Shown in pieces: positions 1-11,973 of a stretch of 64,000 nucleotides of DNA. The notes beneath the pieces are model-generated. The model saw only the letters and a list, made by a program, of their open reading frames with translations. It made no database searches and was not told the DNA's origin. The stretch is taken from assembly GCF_000182565.1 (NCBI RefSeq), contig NW_015971538.1, positions 82,713 through 146,712 on the forward strand, read 5' to 3'. Each line of letters starts with the position of its first letter. Positions within the stretch are counted from its first letter, which is position 1. The translations under genes and the position numbers were made by a program. The DNA is from Spizellomyces punctatus DAOM BR117. Taxonomy: Eukaryota; Chytridiomycota; Chytridiomycetes; Spizellomycetales; Spizellomycetaceae.

Positions 1-827
1 ACCCCCAGTACAAGTTTCCTCGTTTTCCGTAAACCCCTTTCTCCCTGCTACTAAATATTGGAGACGGTTGCTTCGTTAAAGTTTTGAAAGTTTGGCAACA
101 AGCACCGGAAGAGTATACTAGTGTATCCGTCATCTAATGATTTTGTCAGAGTCACAATGTTTGTTCATTAATCCAACTTTTGTGAAAAAGATTTCTCGAA
201 TGTTTGCAAACATGCAGTGTATGTGATGCTTGGGCCAACATTGACCCACTGGGCTTTAATTTCACGAGTCTCAATACTTTGTACTTCTTCTCACTTGACA
301 ATGCGGTCTAATGGAAAGGGCCATGAGGTTCCCCAATGTGTTGAGGGAGGAGCATAATCCAAAACTGTTCGGGCACGTCGATCATTCAAGTCTTTTCTCT
401 GGCGGTAACACTTGGATTGCCAGCTGCGATCAACACTTTTTCATGCAGTATATGGTTGCCAGAATGGAAAACTCACATCCTATTAACCATTCTCTGACTC
501 TTTGTAAAATCATACATGTAGCGTGCTGGAACGTCAGAAGAGCAGCCTTCAGCAGCACTGCGGAGTTGTTTCAAGTCACGCTGACCAAAGCTATTTCATT
601 CGAACCGGCGGCAGACAGGCTTATAAAAGGAGGTCCGACCTCTCGCTTTCTCGCCTTTTTTCTTTTACTCCCCCACTTTTCCGCATTCACTACATCATGC
701 AGAAACACATTCTTGGTTTATACACTCCCGTTGTTGTTTTTGCCGCTGTCTGTACTGGGTGGATACTAGCTGAACGTGGTAAACAATCTTTTCCTACAAC
801 TTGAATATATATCGAACTACCAGAACA
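1..827. other. Upstream intergenic region with a small upstream ORF
   Basis: No gene is supported in the first 600 bases. A short ORF at 697-804 (35 codons, starting MQKHILGLYTP) lies between a TATA box and the F-box gene start. It has a hydrophobic middle that could be a signal or membrane segment. It may be an upstream ORF that lowers translation of the next gene, or a tiny protein. Splicing it to the next ORF through the best donor, at 779, does not keep frame with the nearest good acceptor. Confidence 0.4.
622..629 (+). promoter_or_regulatory. TATA box
   Basis: TATAAAAG followed by a pyrimidine-rich stretch at about 632-680. The spacing to the ATG at 697 (about 70 bases) matches other TATA-ATG spacings in this window. 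The spacing to the ATG at 828 is longer, which would give a leader carrying the 697-804 upstream ORF. Confidence 0.5.
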
Positions 828-2075
828 ATGTACGAGGATAGTGATTATGACGACCGAGGAAATAGAGGGGACTGGCGATTTCCTTCTCCCCCGCCTTCTC
901 CACCATACGAGCCGAATTGTTTAGTCGCTACGGATGTCACTAGACAAGTGACAGAGGATTCGACGGGAACATCCGTATCCGACCAAAACGCACCCCCATC
1001 GCCCCCGTCTTCGCCATGCTCGTTTATTTCACACTCTCGATGCTCGCGAAGGAACTCGGACCTCCCTCTTTGTCGGCTCCCGTCTCCAATCTCCCTAACT
1101 TGTCTAATAGACGGTATGGACATCAGTGACGATGAACCTCCATCCAACTCTGCCCATACCTCCTCCAAGGCCTGTTGGCCTGCGAATATGCCCGCCCTTT
1201 GCCTATATACAATTTGCAACTACCTTTCTCTATCGGATCTATCACAATTTTATTGCACCTCCCGGACCATGCACAACTCGCTCTCATCTCTGCGTCCCAG
1301 TATCCTTTCACAGCGATTACTCCAAGGTCGGCATTTATCCGCGGACCTATTTGCTGCATTTATTTCGGGACATTCACCATATAGTCATGTCGCAAGGGAT
1401 CCACAATCTTTTGGAGGTCGTAGCAAAGTGTACGCACGTCTACGTCGTGATCAACACGTGGTGGATGCCTTTGTTGGGGCGCTAGTAGGTTGTGTGTCTA
1501 TGGCTAGGGCAGATGGAACGTGGACATTGGGACGTAGGAAGGCACAGCTTGATTCCGGAGGTGGCGCGTTAGTCGATCTTTGGGACGAAAGTGTGGCACG
1601 CATGGACGCCGTCCGAGCACTCCTCCTTCTCTGGCCCATTGTTGACGCCGTCAAGCGCGCCGCAGAATCCATAGTCCCACCATCCTTGCCTCAACCCACA
1701 AGCACCCTTGATCGTGACCCAACATCCCCGTCTCACTCGCTACTCTTACCTCAAACCCTTCTCAACACCGCTCATCTCGGTCTCGCCGCTTTCCCTACCG
1801 ACGCACTTCAACTCACTTGGTACATCTCCTACCACGCAGCTCGACAAGTCGTCTCGCGCTTTCAATTGGCTGGATGGACGTCTCCCAACTATCACGAAGG
1901 CATGATTGGCCCACTATTATTCTCAGGACGGGACAAGTTGACAGATATGCTTGGTTCAGAAGATGATGCACTAGTGTGGGACTGTGTCGGGGAGTTTGAA
2001 AAGTGGATGGCAGTCTTTGGGGGATGGTGTCCTTTAAGGGGCGTATTGGAGAATGAGCTTTTGGCAAGGCAATGA
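828..2075 (+). CDS. F-box-like protein, single exon
   Basis: A 415-residue protein. The first ATG after the upstream stop is at 828; an apparent earlier start at 801 is TTG. Residues 1-100 are rich in Pro, Ser and Asp and look disordered. Near residues 120-165 there is an F-box-like helical stretch (MPALCLYTICNYLSLSDLSQ, then CTSRTMHNSLSSLRP), the pattern of SCF substrate adaptors that bind Skp1. The C-terminal 250 residues are globular, Trp- and Leu-rich and unrecognised. The role as a ubiquitin-ligase adaptor is inferred from the F-box alone, which is weakly conserved. It converges with the ABC transporter gene; their stops are 338 bases apart. Confidence 0.7.
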   Translation: MYEDSDYDDRGNRGDWRFPSPPPSPPYEPNCLVATDVTRQVTEDSTGTSVSDQNAPPSPPSSPCSFISHSRCSRRNSDLPLCRLPSPISLTCLIDGMDISDDEPPSNSAHTSSKACWPANMPALCLYTICNYLSLSDLSQFYCTSRTMHNSLSSLRPSILSQRLLQGRHLSADLFAAFISGHSPYSHVARDPQSFGGRSKVYARLRRDQHVVDAFVGALVGCVSMARADGTWTLGRRKAQLDSGGGALVDLWDESVARMDAVRALLLLWPIVDAVKRAAESIVPPSLPQPTSTLDRDPTSPSHSLLLPQTLLNTAHLGLAAFPTDALQLTWYISYHAARQVVSRFQLAGWTSPNYHEGMIGPLLFSGRDKLTDMLGSEDDALVWDCVGEFEKWMAVFGGWCPLRGVLENELLARQ

Positions 2076-2413
2076 AAATAGGAATTAATTTGGGATTTAA
2101 TCTTGCTGTGCGTTCAGAAATTGGTTTTTTTTATTCTGGTAAATGGTTGCTTGTTCATTTGCTACTCTTTCCCTCGAGCGAGGTTTTATCAAACCTCGAG
2201 GATGGGATTTTAATAATATCGTATAGGAGCCCAAAGCATCGTGTCACTTGGCTATTTTAGAATGCAAATGCAATAATAAAAGGCACTGAGAAAAAGAAAA
2301 CAAGAGGATAGAGCACAAAAATCTATGGTTTGTCTATACAAAAAATCACGAAAAGTATCTACACAAAAAGTACAACACACCATCTCTAAACCACAAAAAA
2401 AAACATTACTACT
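2076..2413. other. Convergent 3' region
   Basis: AT-rich sequence between two converging genes, with A-rich runs near 2270-2400 (several aataaa-like words such as aataataaaa). It probably holds both polyadenylation sites. No coding signal seen. Confidence 0.4.
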
Positions 2414-5400
2414 CTAATCAGCACCTTCTTCACCCACTTTGATAACTCTCACAAATACCTCCTCCAAACTAGTCTGAGTAACCCCCCAATCACAAACCCC
2501 ATTTCGCGGGCCCCCCACTGCCATAACCTCGAAAACACGCGCAATATCTCCATCAAACTCTGGAGTAAAGATATAAGACACTGTCGTGGAAAAGGTTTCC
2601 AATTTTTGCCACGTTCCAATGGCTTCTTCATATTCCGCTGAGGATTTGAGCGTACCCCATTTCGCTAGTTGACGGCCGGGCAGTACCTCGCCTTCAACAA
2701 ACGCACAGGCTCGGGCCAGTTTTGAGGTGGTTTCGGATGTTATAAACAGCTTGAAACCCGAGCCGTAGAGCTGCTTGAGGCGGAGTTGGGGCCCAAGACA
2801 TCGGAGAGAGCCTTTAGACATGATGCCGATTCGTTGGCAGCATACTTCAGCTTCCTCCATAGAATGCGTTGTCTGTGTCACGTCGGGAGAGTTAGTGGAA
2901 CTGCGGTTCAGAAGGTAAATGCTTGTACACATACCAGCACAATCGTCTTGCCGACTCGAGCGGAATTGATAATGTTCCATATGACACGTCTAACCTCTGG
3001 ATCCAAACCGGTCTAAAAGCCAACAATGAGAAATTAGTCACTAGAACCAAATCTGGAAATACTATGCGGAACTCACCGTTGGCTCATCCAGAAACACAAC
3101 TTTTGGATTTCCTACAAGCGCAATAGCAATGCTCAACCTTCGCTTCTCTCCGCCACTCAACCCCTTCACCAATCTCTTGTCATAACCCGTCAGCTTGACA
3201 GCCTCCAAACTCGCCGCAACTGCCTTGGCTTCGTTCTTCGCCGGAATGCCCTTCAACCGCGCATAGAAATAAATGTGTTCATCTACGGTCAGATCCTCCC
3301 AGAGGACATCAAATTGGGGACAAACACCAATCATTTTGTACACTTGTGATGTTTGGGTCGCAATATCGTAGGAGGCGAGGGTTGCCTTGCCGGATGTTGC
3401 AGAATAGAGGCCAGTCAGGATTGATATGAGAGTCGTTTTGCCCGCGCCATTGGGTCCGAGAAGACCAAATACAACGCCTTCTTCGATGGCGAGTGTAACG
3501 TCTTTGACAGCTATTTTCGGAGTCTTGCGTCCGTTACGAGGCGCATAGGCTTTTCGCATGCCTTTCATCACTAGCGGACAATCGGCGCGATACTCGTTAT
3601 TATAAACTCGCTTTCGCTCCATTCGAACATCCTCATCCTCATCGTCAGATCCAATATCGACGGCCGAATTGGGTTGAGCCGTGGACGAGCTTCCCTTGGC
3701 TTTCTTGGATTCCAAAAAGGACGTAACTGGGAAATGCCACGGTCTGCGGATTCCAAATTCGGAGGGAAGGACTTGGTTCAGATATGCAGCTAACCCCATG
3801 AACACCACAGTCTCAACGGCCATAAAGATCATAGCAGTGAAGACCTCATCACCCACTGTGACATTGTCGAGCGTATAAGGCTAGAGTGTTGTTGTTAGAG
3901 ATTATATGCGAAAAACTCGCGTTCCATCATATCCGCAACTCACCCTTCTCTTCCCAGAAAAGGACGCATTATTGATCACTCCCAGACATCGGTAAAAGGC
4001 AAAAGGAGGCCACAAAAAGAACCCCGCTGGAGCACTCTTATCCGCAAACAGCTGATCCGTAACGAGGGATATAATCACGCCGCAAAGAACCGTAAGGAAC
4101 ACCATTACTGGAATACCGCCATGTAAGATTCTCTCAACCACAGTAAATTAACGGTATGAATGGGACTCACCAAGTGCATTCCGACTCTTGCTGAACAAAC
4201 TTGCGAAAAAGAAGGCCAAAGCAATTTGCACAAGACCCCACAATAGGAACAAGATAACCAGGACTGAAAATTCGGTTCGAATAAACATGTCTAGACGCGC
4301 GGCAACGCCCGATACCAAAAATATTGTGGTCGATAGGATATAAAGGACAAAGAAGGTCACATAATGCGATAGATAGTAGATTCCGGGTCTAAGACCGTTC
4401 TGGATAAGAGTACGAATTGAGTCATCCATGAGAAAACAGTGAGTCCATTGCGTTTCACGTACCATACGCATCATCATCAACACCCTGTCCTCCTTCTCAC
4501 GAACCAGCACAATCGTAAAGATAGGCAACAGGAACGACACTCCAAAGGGGTACAGAATCCTTCCAATCGCCCCACTGATGGGAAGTTTAATCTTTCCATC
4601 ACTCAGTTGAGGAAACAGACGCGTGCCTTGAGTGATCACCGTAGTTCCCAGAGCTGCCGGATTGCTGAATCGTAGAATAGCATTTGACAGCTGTGACAGC
4701 TGAACAAGCTGTCGTCGTCCAGCGGTAGGATAGCCAGCAGCATTAGACAACCGTGAGTCCGTGCCCATAGCCATCGTGTACGCATAGTTTTTCGTCGGAT
4801 GGTTCAGGTTGGTGAAATAGACATACCCATATGGCATGTCAGATGAAACACGAATCACATCCTGGAAGAACTTGATAACATCAGCGGAGGATGGTGCGGT
4901 ATCGAAAATCACGTGTTTGTCCAATCCAGCCAAGTTCTGCAAGACTTTGTTTAATCGTTGTCCAAGTTCCGCGTCTAGTTGGGGCACGGTGCCAAATGCG
5001 GTTGGGTTGAGCTCGAAGTACGGAACCTGTTGTAAGCTCTTGAGAACCAGGGCATTCACATCCACATCCACAAACCAACGCGGCTCAATTGTGTCTAAAA
5101 GACCATTTGCGGAGGTCGCAGGCTTAAACATGGGAACCTCCGGTCCGCCGCCAATAGTTTTAGGAATCTGATTGAGGTTTGTCAAGGGCGGTTGCTGCGG
5201 TGCACTGCCAATATCGGCCGGGTTTACATTTGGGGCGGCTCCGACAAGTGCCCAAGGTCGCATTTGATACTGGGCGAATGACCGCGCAAGACTGTCGAAA
5301 GTCGAGGCAGAAACAAGGAATAAGTATCGTAGTAAGCATGCCATATATTGTCGTGTCTTACCTGACTGCCTGTCGTAGAGCCGCTGGATCCGCCAAAATC

Positions 5401-6702
5401 TGCGGTGCCAAAATGTCCAACCAACCACTGGACACTTCGGATGTGTACGCACTAAAAGAAATGGGAGAAAATGCGGTACTTAAGTAAAGTATGCCAAGGT
5501 TTAAACTGTTCTCGCGTTGCAACACACCTGTCCTTGATTGCATACGCATTCTGCTGCTTCCTGAGAACCCTCTGGTAGATATTTTGATCATCCCTCGGAT
5601 ATGCCTCCCCAAACCAACTCACGCACGGTGTCTCCGTCACCAAATCTTGGGCACTCCGTGTGGTTGATCCAGTAATATCCAAGTCTGCAATCGCCAACAA
5701 TATCACGCTGAAGAAGTTGACGTGTTTGGTCACACGGGACGTCCGGGGAACAACTCCTGGTGTCGTATTGAAGATACCCGGCGAAGTGAAGTTGAATATC
5801 GGCCAGTTTTGCTCATTTACTGACACACGATCGGAGCAGTAAACAATGTCAAACCCGCGATCCTGGTTTCTCACAATGTTGGCAATGACGAATCCGACAA
5901 TGCTTGACACCAAAACCATGATCAATGGACACAATCCAATACAGCAAATGTTTGTAAACCACTGACGCCGCTGGAAACTTAGTGCCTTCCTCGCAAGCGC
6001 TCGCACTTGATATGAGGAACGCTTGTCGGGAGGCCCAAGGTTGATAGACGCTGGATTTGTTTGTGCCGAGACTACAGATGAGGCAGACGAAGATGGGATC
6101 AGGTGTGTTTGACTATTTGCATGTCGAAGGCGATAGTCAGTCCGCTGACCTTGCGTTTGCCGAGTTTTTTCCATGGGCCTTTGTTGCATGGAAGGAGCCG
6201 ATGCAGGCTGATTCCTGTACTGGGATGGCTGCGGGGGTTGCGGTGGGGATTGTTGCGGGGGTTGCGGTGGGGCTTGCTGTGGAAGACTCATGCTTTGTGG
6301 AGAGGTTTGGGAAGCTCCTTGAGGGCGCGTATATGTCCATGTATTTTGCGCAGGTTCGACATAGGCCGCGCTAACAGGCATCGGCATCAACGTTGCTGGC
6401 CCTGGCGGTGGCTGCGTAGGTCGTACCGCAGGCGCTCCTTGATGATATCCATCCACATACATTGGATAAACAGGTCCGTGCGGTACAGGAGCTGGATAGA
6501 GTTCGTAATGTGATGGCGCTTGCTGTTGCGCGCCTGCATGCGGTTCACCGCTCCCAAGCGCATAAAAACCTTGAGATGACAACTGCTGCTGGTGTTGCGG
6601 CTTTGGACGAGCCGTTGGGTCGCGCGTAGGGTACATTTCATAGGTTTGCATGCGTTGAGGTTGAGGCGGTCCTCGCGCATACCGTTCATCTAACGGTTGC
6701 AT
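2414..6702 (-). CDS. ABCA-type half-size ABC transporter
   Basis: Seven exons: 6702-5528, 5451-5362, 5291-4171, 4107-3944, 3880-3077, 3012-2935, 2872-2414, giving 1296 residues. All introns have GT-AG ends and keep frame. Residues 1-200 are Pro/Gln-rich and disordered. One membrane helix follows, then a large non-cytosolic loop, an ABC2-type membrane domain (about 640-870), and one nucleotide-binding domain. Walker A is GPNGAGKTT near residue 992, the signature is LSGGEKRRLS, and Walker B is VVFLDEPTTGLDP, restored by the fifth splice. One membrane domain plus one ATPase domain makes a half transporter that must dimerise. The ABCA family moves lipids across membranes; the substrate here is unknown. 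The acidic linker before the ATPase domain and the long N-terminus are unusual. Confidence 0.92.
6231..6272. repeat. 18-bp exact repeat, 24-bp period, coding
   Basis: gcgggggttgcggtgggg occurs at 6231-6248 and again at 6255-6272. It lies in exon 1 of the ABC transporter and encodes a Pro/Gln repeat of about 8 residues (PPQPPQQS-like) on the minus strand. Such a repeat can change length by slippage. Confidence 0.85.
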
Positions 6703-7170
6703 TTCTCAGACCAATTGCCCCCCTCGAAAGACTTTAACTCTCTGACGTCCGAGACAAAACAAGACTGATAAAACCTTGTAAGAAAACGACCAGATGCCCC
6801 GTTCTAAACGTTCGACGAGAGCCAACCAACACTACAAAGAAAGTAGGAGATAAAAAGGAAACTTGTCAAGTGTGATGTCGCGCGCGCTGCATTGTCCCCC
6901 TTCCCAACTTACTACTGCGCAAAACTCCAATACTCTGTGGGAATATTCCCTTCTTAAACAAAAACCCACAACGGCAAACGCGCCGCATCCATTTGCGGTT
7001 TTGGAAAGAAGATTTTTGTGTTTCAAGAAGAGGTTTATTATGATTTTCACAGCCACCCATAAGTGTTCTTTATTTACGGGGATTGTTTTTTAGGATGCGA
7101 CGAGACTTGGCGAGTTAATGAATTGTGGGTTCCTTCCAGCAGTTTTTCACTGCTTATACTACTACTACTA
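6703..7170. other. Intergenic region upstream of the ABC transporter
   Basis: 468 bases between two minus-strand genes. It should hold the ABC transporter promoter and the 3' end of the Pol III subunit gene. A short run of act triplets at about 7157-7172 reaches the Pol III subunit stop codon. No further gene seen. Confidence 0.4.
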
Positions 7171-10100
7171 CTATTCCAAATCCTTTACCTTGACCCTCGG
7201 AACCACATTCATACTCATCAACTCCTGGAACAATAATTTACAAGCATATGGTATCTTCACCTTGACAACCCCACGGCGACTCTTGCAATAGTTGCAATAT
7301 CCATGCCAGCCACCCACAAGCCCACAGTCGCCACACATTTCACAATCATAAGCATCAGAACTGTACAAGAGTCGCTCAATGAGAAGCGCCGCTGTACCGT
7401 GTCCGATCAAACAATCGCGTTCCATCTCTCCTACTCGGAGACCTCCATCTCGCGATCTGCCTTCGGTCGGTTGTCGGGTAAGAACCGCACGAGGACCCCT
7501 GTATTGAAGTCACAGTTAGCACCAGGTTTTACTAAATTGGACACAAAAAAAAACCTTACTTTGAACGAGCGTGCATCTTGTCCATCACCATGTGCTTCAG
7601 CTTCTGATAATACACTGGTCCGAAAAAGATGTAGGCTTGCAATGGCTCGCCAGTGATACCCGATGTTAGATAATCCTTGCCAGAATAGCTGTATCCGTTC
7701 TCAATCAGAATTCGAGACATATCATCGACTTTACTCCCGCCGAAAGCCTGAAGTGATAAACAAGAAATTTAACAGGAAGCCTACCAAGAACATTGTCAAA
7801 TGTGCTCCCCATCTTACCGTTCCATATTGCAGCTGCCCAGCTAAAACCCCTGCCTTGCCAGCCAACAACTCAATCATCTTCCCGACTGTCATACGTGATG
7901 GGAAACCGTGAGGGTTCATAATGATATCGGGAACAACTCCATTGTCTGAAAATGGCATGTCTTCTTGTTGAACGATGATACCGCAGACACCTTTCTGTCC
8001 GTGACGGGACGAGAATTTATCCCCAAGCTCCGGTCTTCGTGTTTGCCGGATGCGAACCTTGACCAGAGTCTGATCTTCTTCATTGGTTGTAAGTAGAACC
8101 TTTAATGAAAAAGTTCTAGATGAATAATTAACCGTGTATAGAGCCACACCAGAGAAACCTACCTGATCAATGACAGCGTCACCTGGGTATTTAAAGCTAG
8201 TCGGGGCAGACTTGTACTGGACCGCGGTTGGATCTGCCCCCATGAAATGCCCATGCTCTCCACCTTCCGTCGCAGGCGCAACACGTGGAGCGGTTTCGAC
8301 AGGACTTTGCTTATTGATAACGATCTGGCCAGTATACACTCGTTCCCCTACGCCGGCGATACCATCGTCGTCCAAAATGTCGAATTTCTCAAGAACGTTG
8401 CCATGCTCATCTTCACCCCGATCTGCGAGTCGGTCATAAGTTTGATTGGGGTACGACTTGATCATTGTTGAAAACTTTCGCATCACTTGGCATCGACCGA
8501 ATCCTCGATCGACAGAGGCCTGTTGACAGTATTTGTTAGATCAACACCTCGCAAGTAATATGGCTGTTGTTATATTTACCTTATTCAGCACTAGAGCATC
8601 CTCAATATCATATCCACTGTAACTCATCACAGCCACCGTTGCATTTTGTCCAGCAGGCAGTTTATCATACCCAATCAATTCTATAGTTCGTGACCGCACC
8701 ATCGGCTGTTGAGGATACACCATTAGATACAAGAGGGTGTCGATGCGTGTGAGTTGGTTGTAGGAAATAGCTCCAATCGCCTGTTTACCCATAGCGCATT
8801 GGTACGTGTTACGTGGCGATTGGTTATGGTGAGGGTAGGGAATCAGCCCCGCAACAGCTCCCAAAACGGTAAAAGGTGCGATTTCCACATGTGTCGTGTT
8901 TGGTAAAGCCAATGCGGTATCCGCTCGAGAGTCGACTACCTTCCCAAAGAGTTGGTCCGGATTATACACGATATCTTTATCGTACATGGCAATATCCGTG
9001 TCCGTTTCTTCGTTAACATCGAGATATTCGACTTTGCCTTCCTCAATCAAATCCTCAAAGGTCTTTACACCTTGAATGATAGATTTTACATCCTTATCTG
9101 TCACCAGGCTCTTCCCTTTATCAACGATGATGAGTGGTCGACAGACACGACCACCATCGCTACTGATATTCACAGTTCGCTGTGTCACGGTACGATATAC
9201 GGAAACAAAAGGTCCCACTCTCCCAGCGCGGCGCAATCGCCGGAAATCCTTTACAAACTTTTCCGGATTTCGGTGAACACCAAGGATAACACCGTTCAAG
9301 AAAACCAAATACGTGTTTTCCTCATACAAGTCTCCTCCAGTAAGTATGTTGATATCCTCTACGCCCAATATGAATGCAAGACGTCTAATCGTCGCATCGT
9401 CAGAATCGGTGGTGATGTGCGTCATCAGAGCCAGGTTCTTGATCAAACCACAAGCTTCACCTTCGGGGGTATCAGAAGGACAGATGACACCAAATTGCGA
9501 AGTCTAACAAATAGAGATATCTTGCTGTTATTAAAACATTTTGCGTGAAGCTACGGTTTAGTACCTACTTGAAGAGCACGAGGGCCAGAAACTTTGCGTG
9601 TCTTCTCAAACTGACTGCTGATACGAGTCATCATTCCAAGAGCTGAGACGTAACTCAGTCGAGAAAGAACCTGCGTAACACCAGCTCGCTCCATCTTGAA
9701 ACGTTTGACATTCCAATTTCCGGATGAAATGGCACGGAAAAGTCCATCAGTAATGAAGCGGGAGGTTTGAGCGACTGCAGAGACGGCATCGTATTGTGAA
9801 GTTCGGTTGGATCGTTTAAGTTGTGTGTCAATGGCACGCTTGATATTTGCTTGCCATGATTTGAATAAATCTTCAAAAAGAAGGGATAACAGCTGGCCTG
9901 CACTGGTCGGCAAACAATCGGTCAGCTACATTTAACCACGTTTCATATCCTCCTGCTGACACTCACAGTTCCAGTCGCTTATTTCCAACAAAGTCCCGAT
10001 CATCCACAATACCGCCGTCCTTAACCGCCTGCAGTGTTCGACGAACCATCAAAGCAACATACACAGCCTTCGGTCGAAAGTTCCATTGACCATTCACATC

Positions 10101-11365
10101 CTCCACTGGGACGTGTGCAAGAACTGTTGTCGCGAGAAGATCTCGCGCCTCCTCGAAATAATCTCTACGCATTCCAATTCTACTTTTTGCTGTAGTGACT
10201 TTCACCTTTCGTCCCAACCAATCCAGTGCTTGACGTTGTGTGTGGACTGATGGGTCCAATAATGCAGACTCCTCCAGTGATGGTGAGAATAACTCTAGGA
10301 ACTTTTCATCATCGCCACAAATCAACTCGGCAATTTCCCGATCAGATTCAATTCCCATTGCTTTCATCACAACCACCACTGGCACTTCAGTTATGAAACT
10401 GTTGTGCTTCATTGTCACTCGTCCGGTTTTGCCGTAGACTACGTTGGTTTTACTCTTCTTTTCGTGCGTAGAACTGGTTACGGCAGCGTTGATAAAGCCC
10501 ATCCGATCTGTTTCTACAATGATTCGGTTCTTGGACAATTGCTCCTGGATAAGAATGACCTTTTCCACACCCCGAATGACAAAATATCCACCTTCAGCGG
10601 AATATAAGCACTTGCTAGCCATGAATCAAATCAGAGTACATGAACACCTACCTGGATCCAAAGGGCACTCCCCCATTTTGACCATGTCCTCGGGCGATTT
10701 GCCAGTAAGAACGCATCGATTACTCCTCAACATAATTGGCATGCGTCCGACTTCAATGCCCCTCTTCTTCACCAACTGCTTGCCCCGAACATATTCGATG
10801 TCGACTAGAATTGTACCAGCATAGGATATATCCCGCAATCGACATTCATGTGGAGTCAATTCATATGTGACTCCCTTGCGCGCATCGTAAGCCTGGGGAT
10901 ACTTGACTCGGATATCCCGGAACCTATCAGGATGATACGATCATCTTAGAACTCGGTAATATGTCGCAAAGCAGGCATATAATGTCATACTTTAGCCAAA
11001 AAGTGGGATCTACATCACTATCCACCTTGGCATTCGCCAGCAGGATCTGTTTCATTTCGGTTTCTATGAAATAATTGAACGAATCGACGTGCTGCTTGAT
11101 CAGACCCTTTGTCTGGAGGAAGGCAGGGACAAGTCTCCATTTGTCCTAGAAAGGAGCAGAGTCAGTAAATATGCTCAGTGTTCCTGGTAGTGATATCTGC
11201 AGCAAGTACCTCGGCAGCTGTGATAGGATCGGTCAGCTTTTTGCCATTGTATCTCAAGTCATCCCTTGCCATTGTGTCCATTTCAAAGATGGAGCTTCCC
11301 TTCCCTCTACCAATTGGCTCGCCCACTCCTGCCCTCCCACCGCCGTTAACAGCGTGTGGAGGCAT
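7171..11365 (-). CDS. RPC2: RNA polymerase III second-largest subunit
   Basis: Ten exons: 11365-11210, 11145-10991, 10923-10652, 10591-9967, 9902-9569, 9503-8580, 8519-8163, 8099-7818, 7747-7560, 7498-7171, giving 1206 residues (1133 in human POLR3B). It forms half of the active cleft of RNA polymerase III, which makes tRNA and 5S rRNA. Diagnostic stretches: [66 protein letters not shown] (hybrid-binding), [14 protein letters not shown], and a C-terminal zinc site (CEMCGDCG then CNYC). The match is to the Pol III paralogue, not Pol I or II. The intron at 8162-8100 is 63 nt long and lacks an in-frame stop, so a 21-residue insertion would read through if unspliced. The start is the first ATG before the conserved region. 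Confidence 0.96.
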
Positions 11366-11973
11366 TTTGCAACCTCTCTGTGCAGATCCTCACTCTGTCA
11401 AATAGGTTACTCGTCAGGAAATACAATATAACTGCCCGAGAAAAGAAGAAGGATTCTTACCACAAGATCTGAAATATGGAAAGGGCTTACAAGCCAACTT
11501 TTGGTTTCGACTTTGAATCCTCAGTGGGGCAACAACTTGACGAGAACTGCGAAAATGCCGCACAGGCTTCCGACTTCTGCCCAAACTTGACAGGCTCAGG
11601 GTGTACAAGACAGCAACAAAGATACCTACTGCTGTAGCAAGCGATATATGCCCCAAAAGACGCTAAAAAAACTTCAAATGTTGTCTTGCACAGGCATGTT
11701 GAAATGCTTTCATGGTCAAGAACGATCTTCGCTCATGAATTGTTTTTGGTAACTATAGCAACTAAGCTCTACTGCGCACAGTCATCGCGTCATCTTTTTG
11801 TTGATATCGAATTTCCACACCTTATTTTTCTTACTTGGCGTTTCCCGACTGGAAGACGCCTCCGGTGCTGCGGGAAATGCTCACAAGCTAACTTGAACCT
11901 GCGATCCTCACGCAGCGACAACTCTCTTCCTGTCTCATGCGGAAGGTGGTGGTAGAGGAACAGCGATATTAGT
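11366..11973. promoter_or_regulatory. Divergent promoter region, RPC2 and carrier
   Basis: 608 bases between the starts of RPC2 (-) and the mitochondrial carrier (+). Both genes must start here. No clear TATA box was found. An open stretch at 11414-11656 on the minus strand begins with TTG and has no homology I recognise. Confidence 0.5.

Noticed and set aside
697-804. 35-codon ORF as first exon of the F-box gene
   Set aside because: The best donor (779) and nearest good acceptor (823) leave the wrong frame. The only in-frame acceptor (858) lacks a pyrimidine tract. Kept only as an upstream ORF.
6057-6513. Plus-strand Gly/Val-rich and Arg-rich ORFs
   Set aside because: They are antisense to the Pro/Gln repeat of the ABC transporter exon and are explained by it.
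11414-11656. 80-residue minus-strand ORF with a signal-like start
   Set aside because: It begins with TTG, not ATG, lies in the divergent promoter of two strong genes, and has no recognised family.
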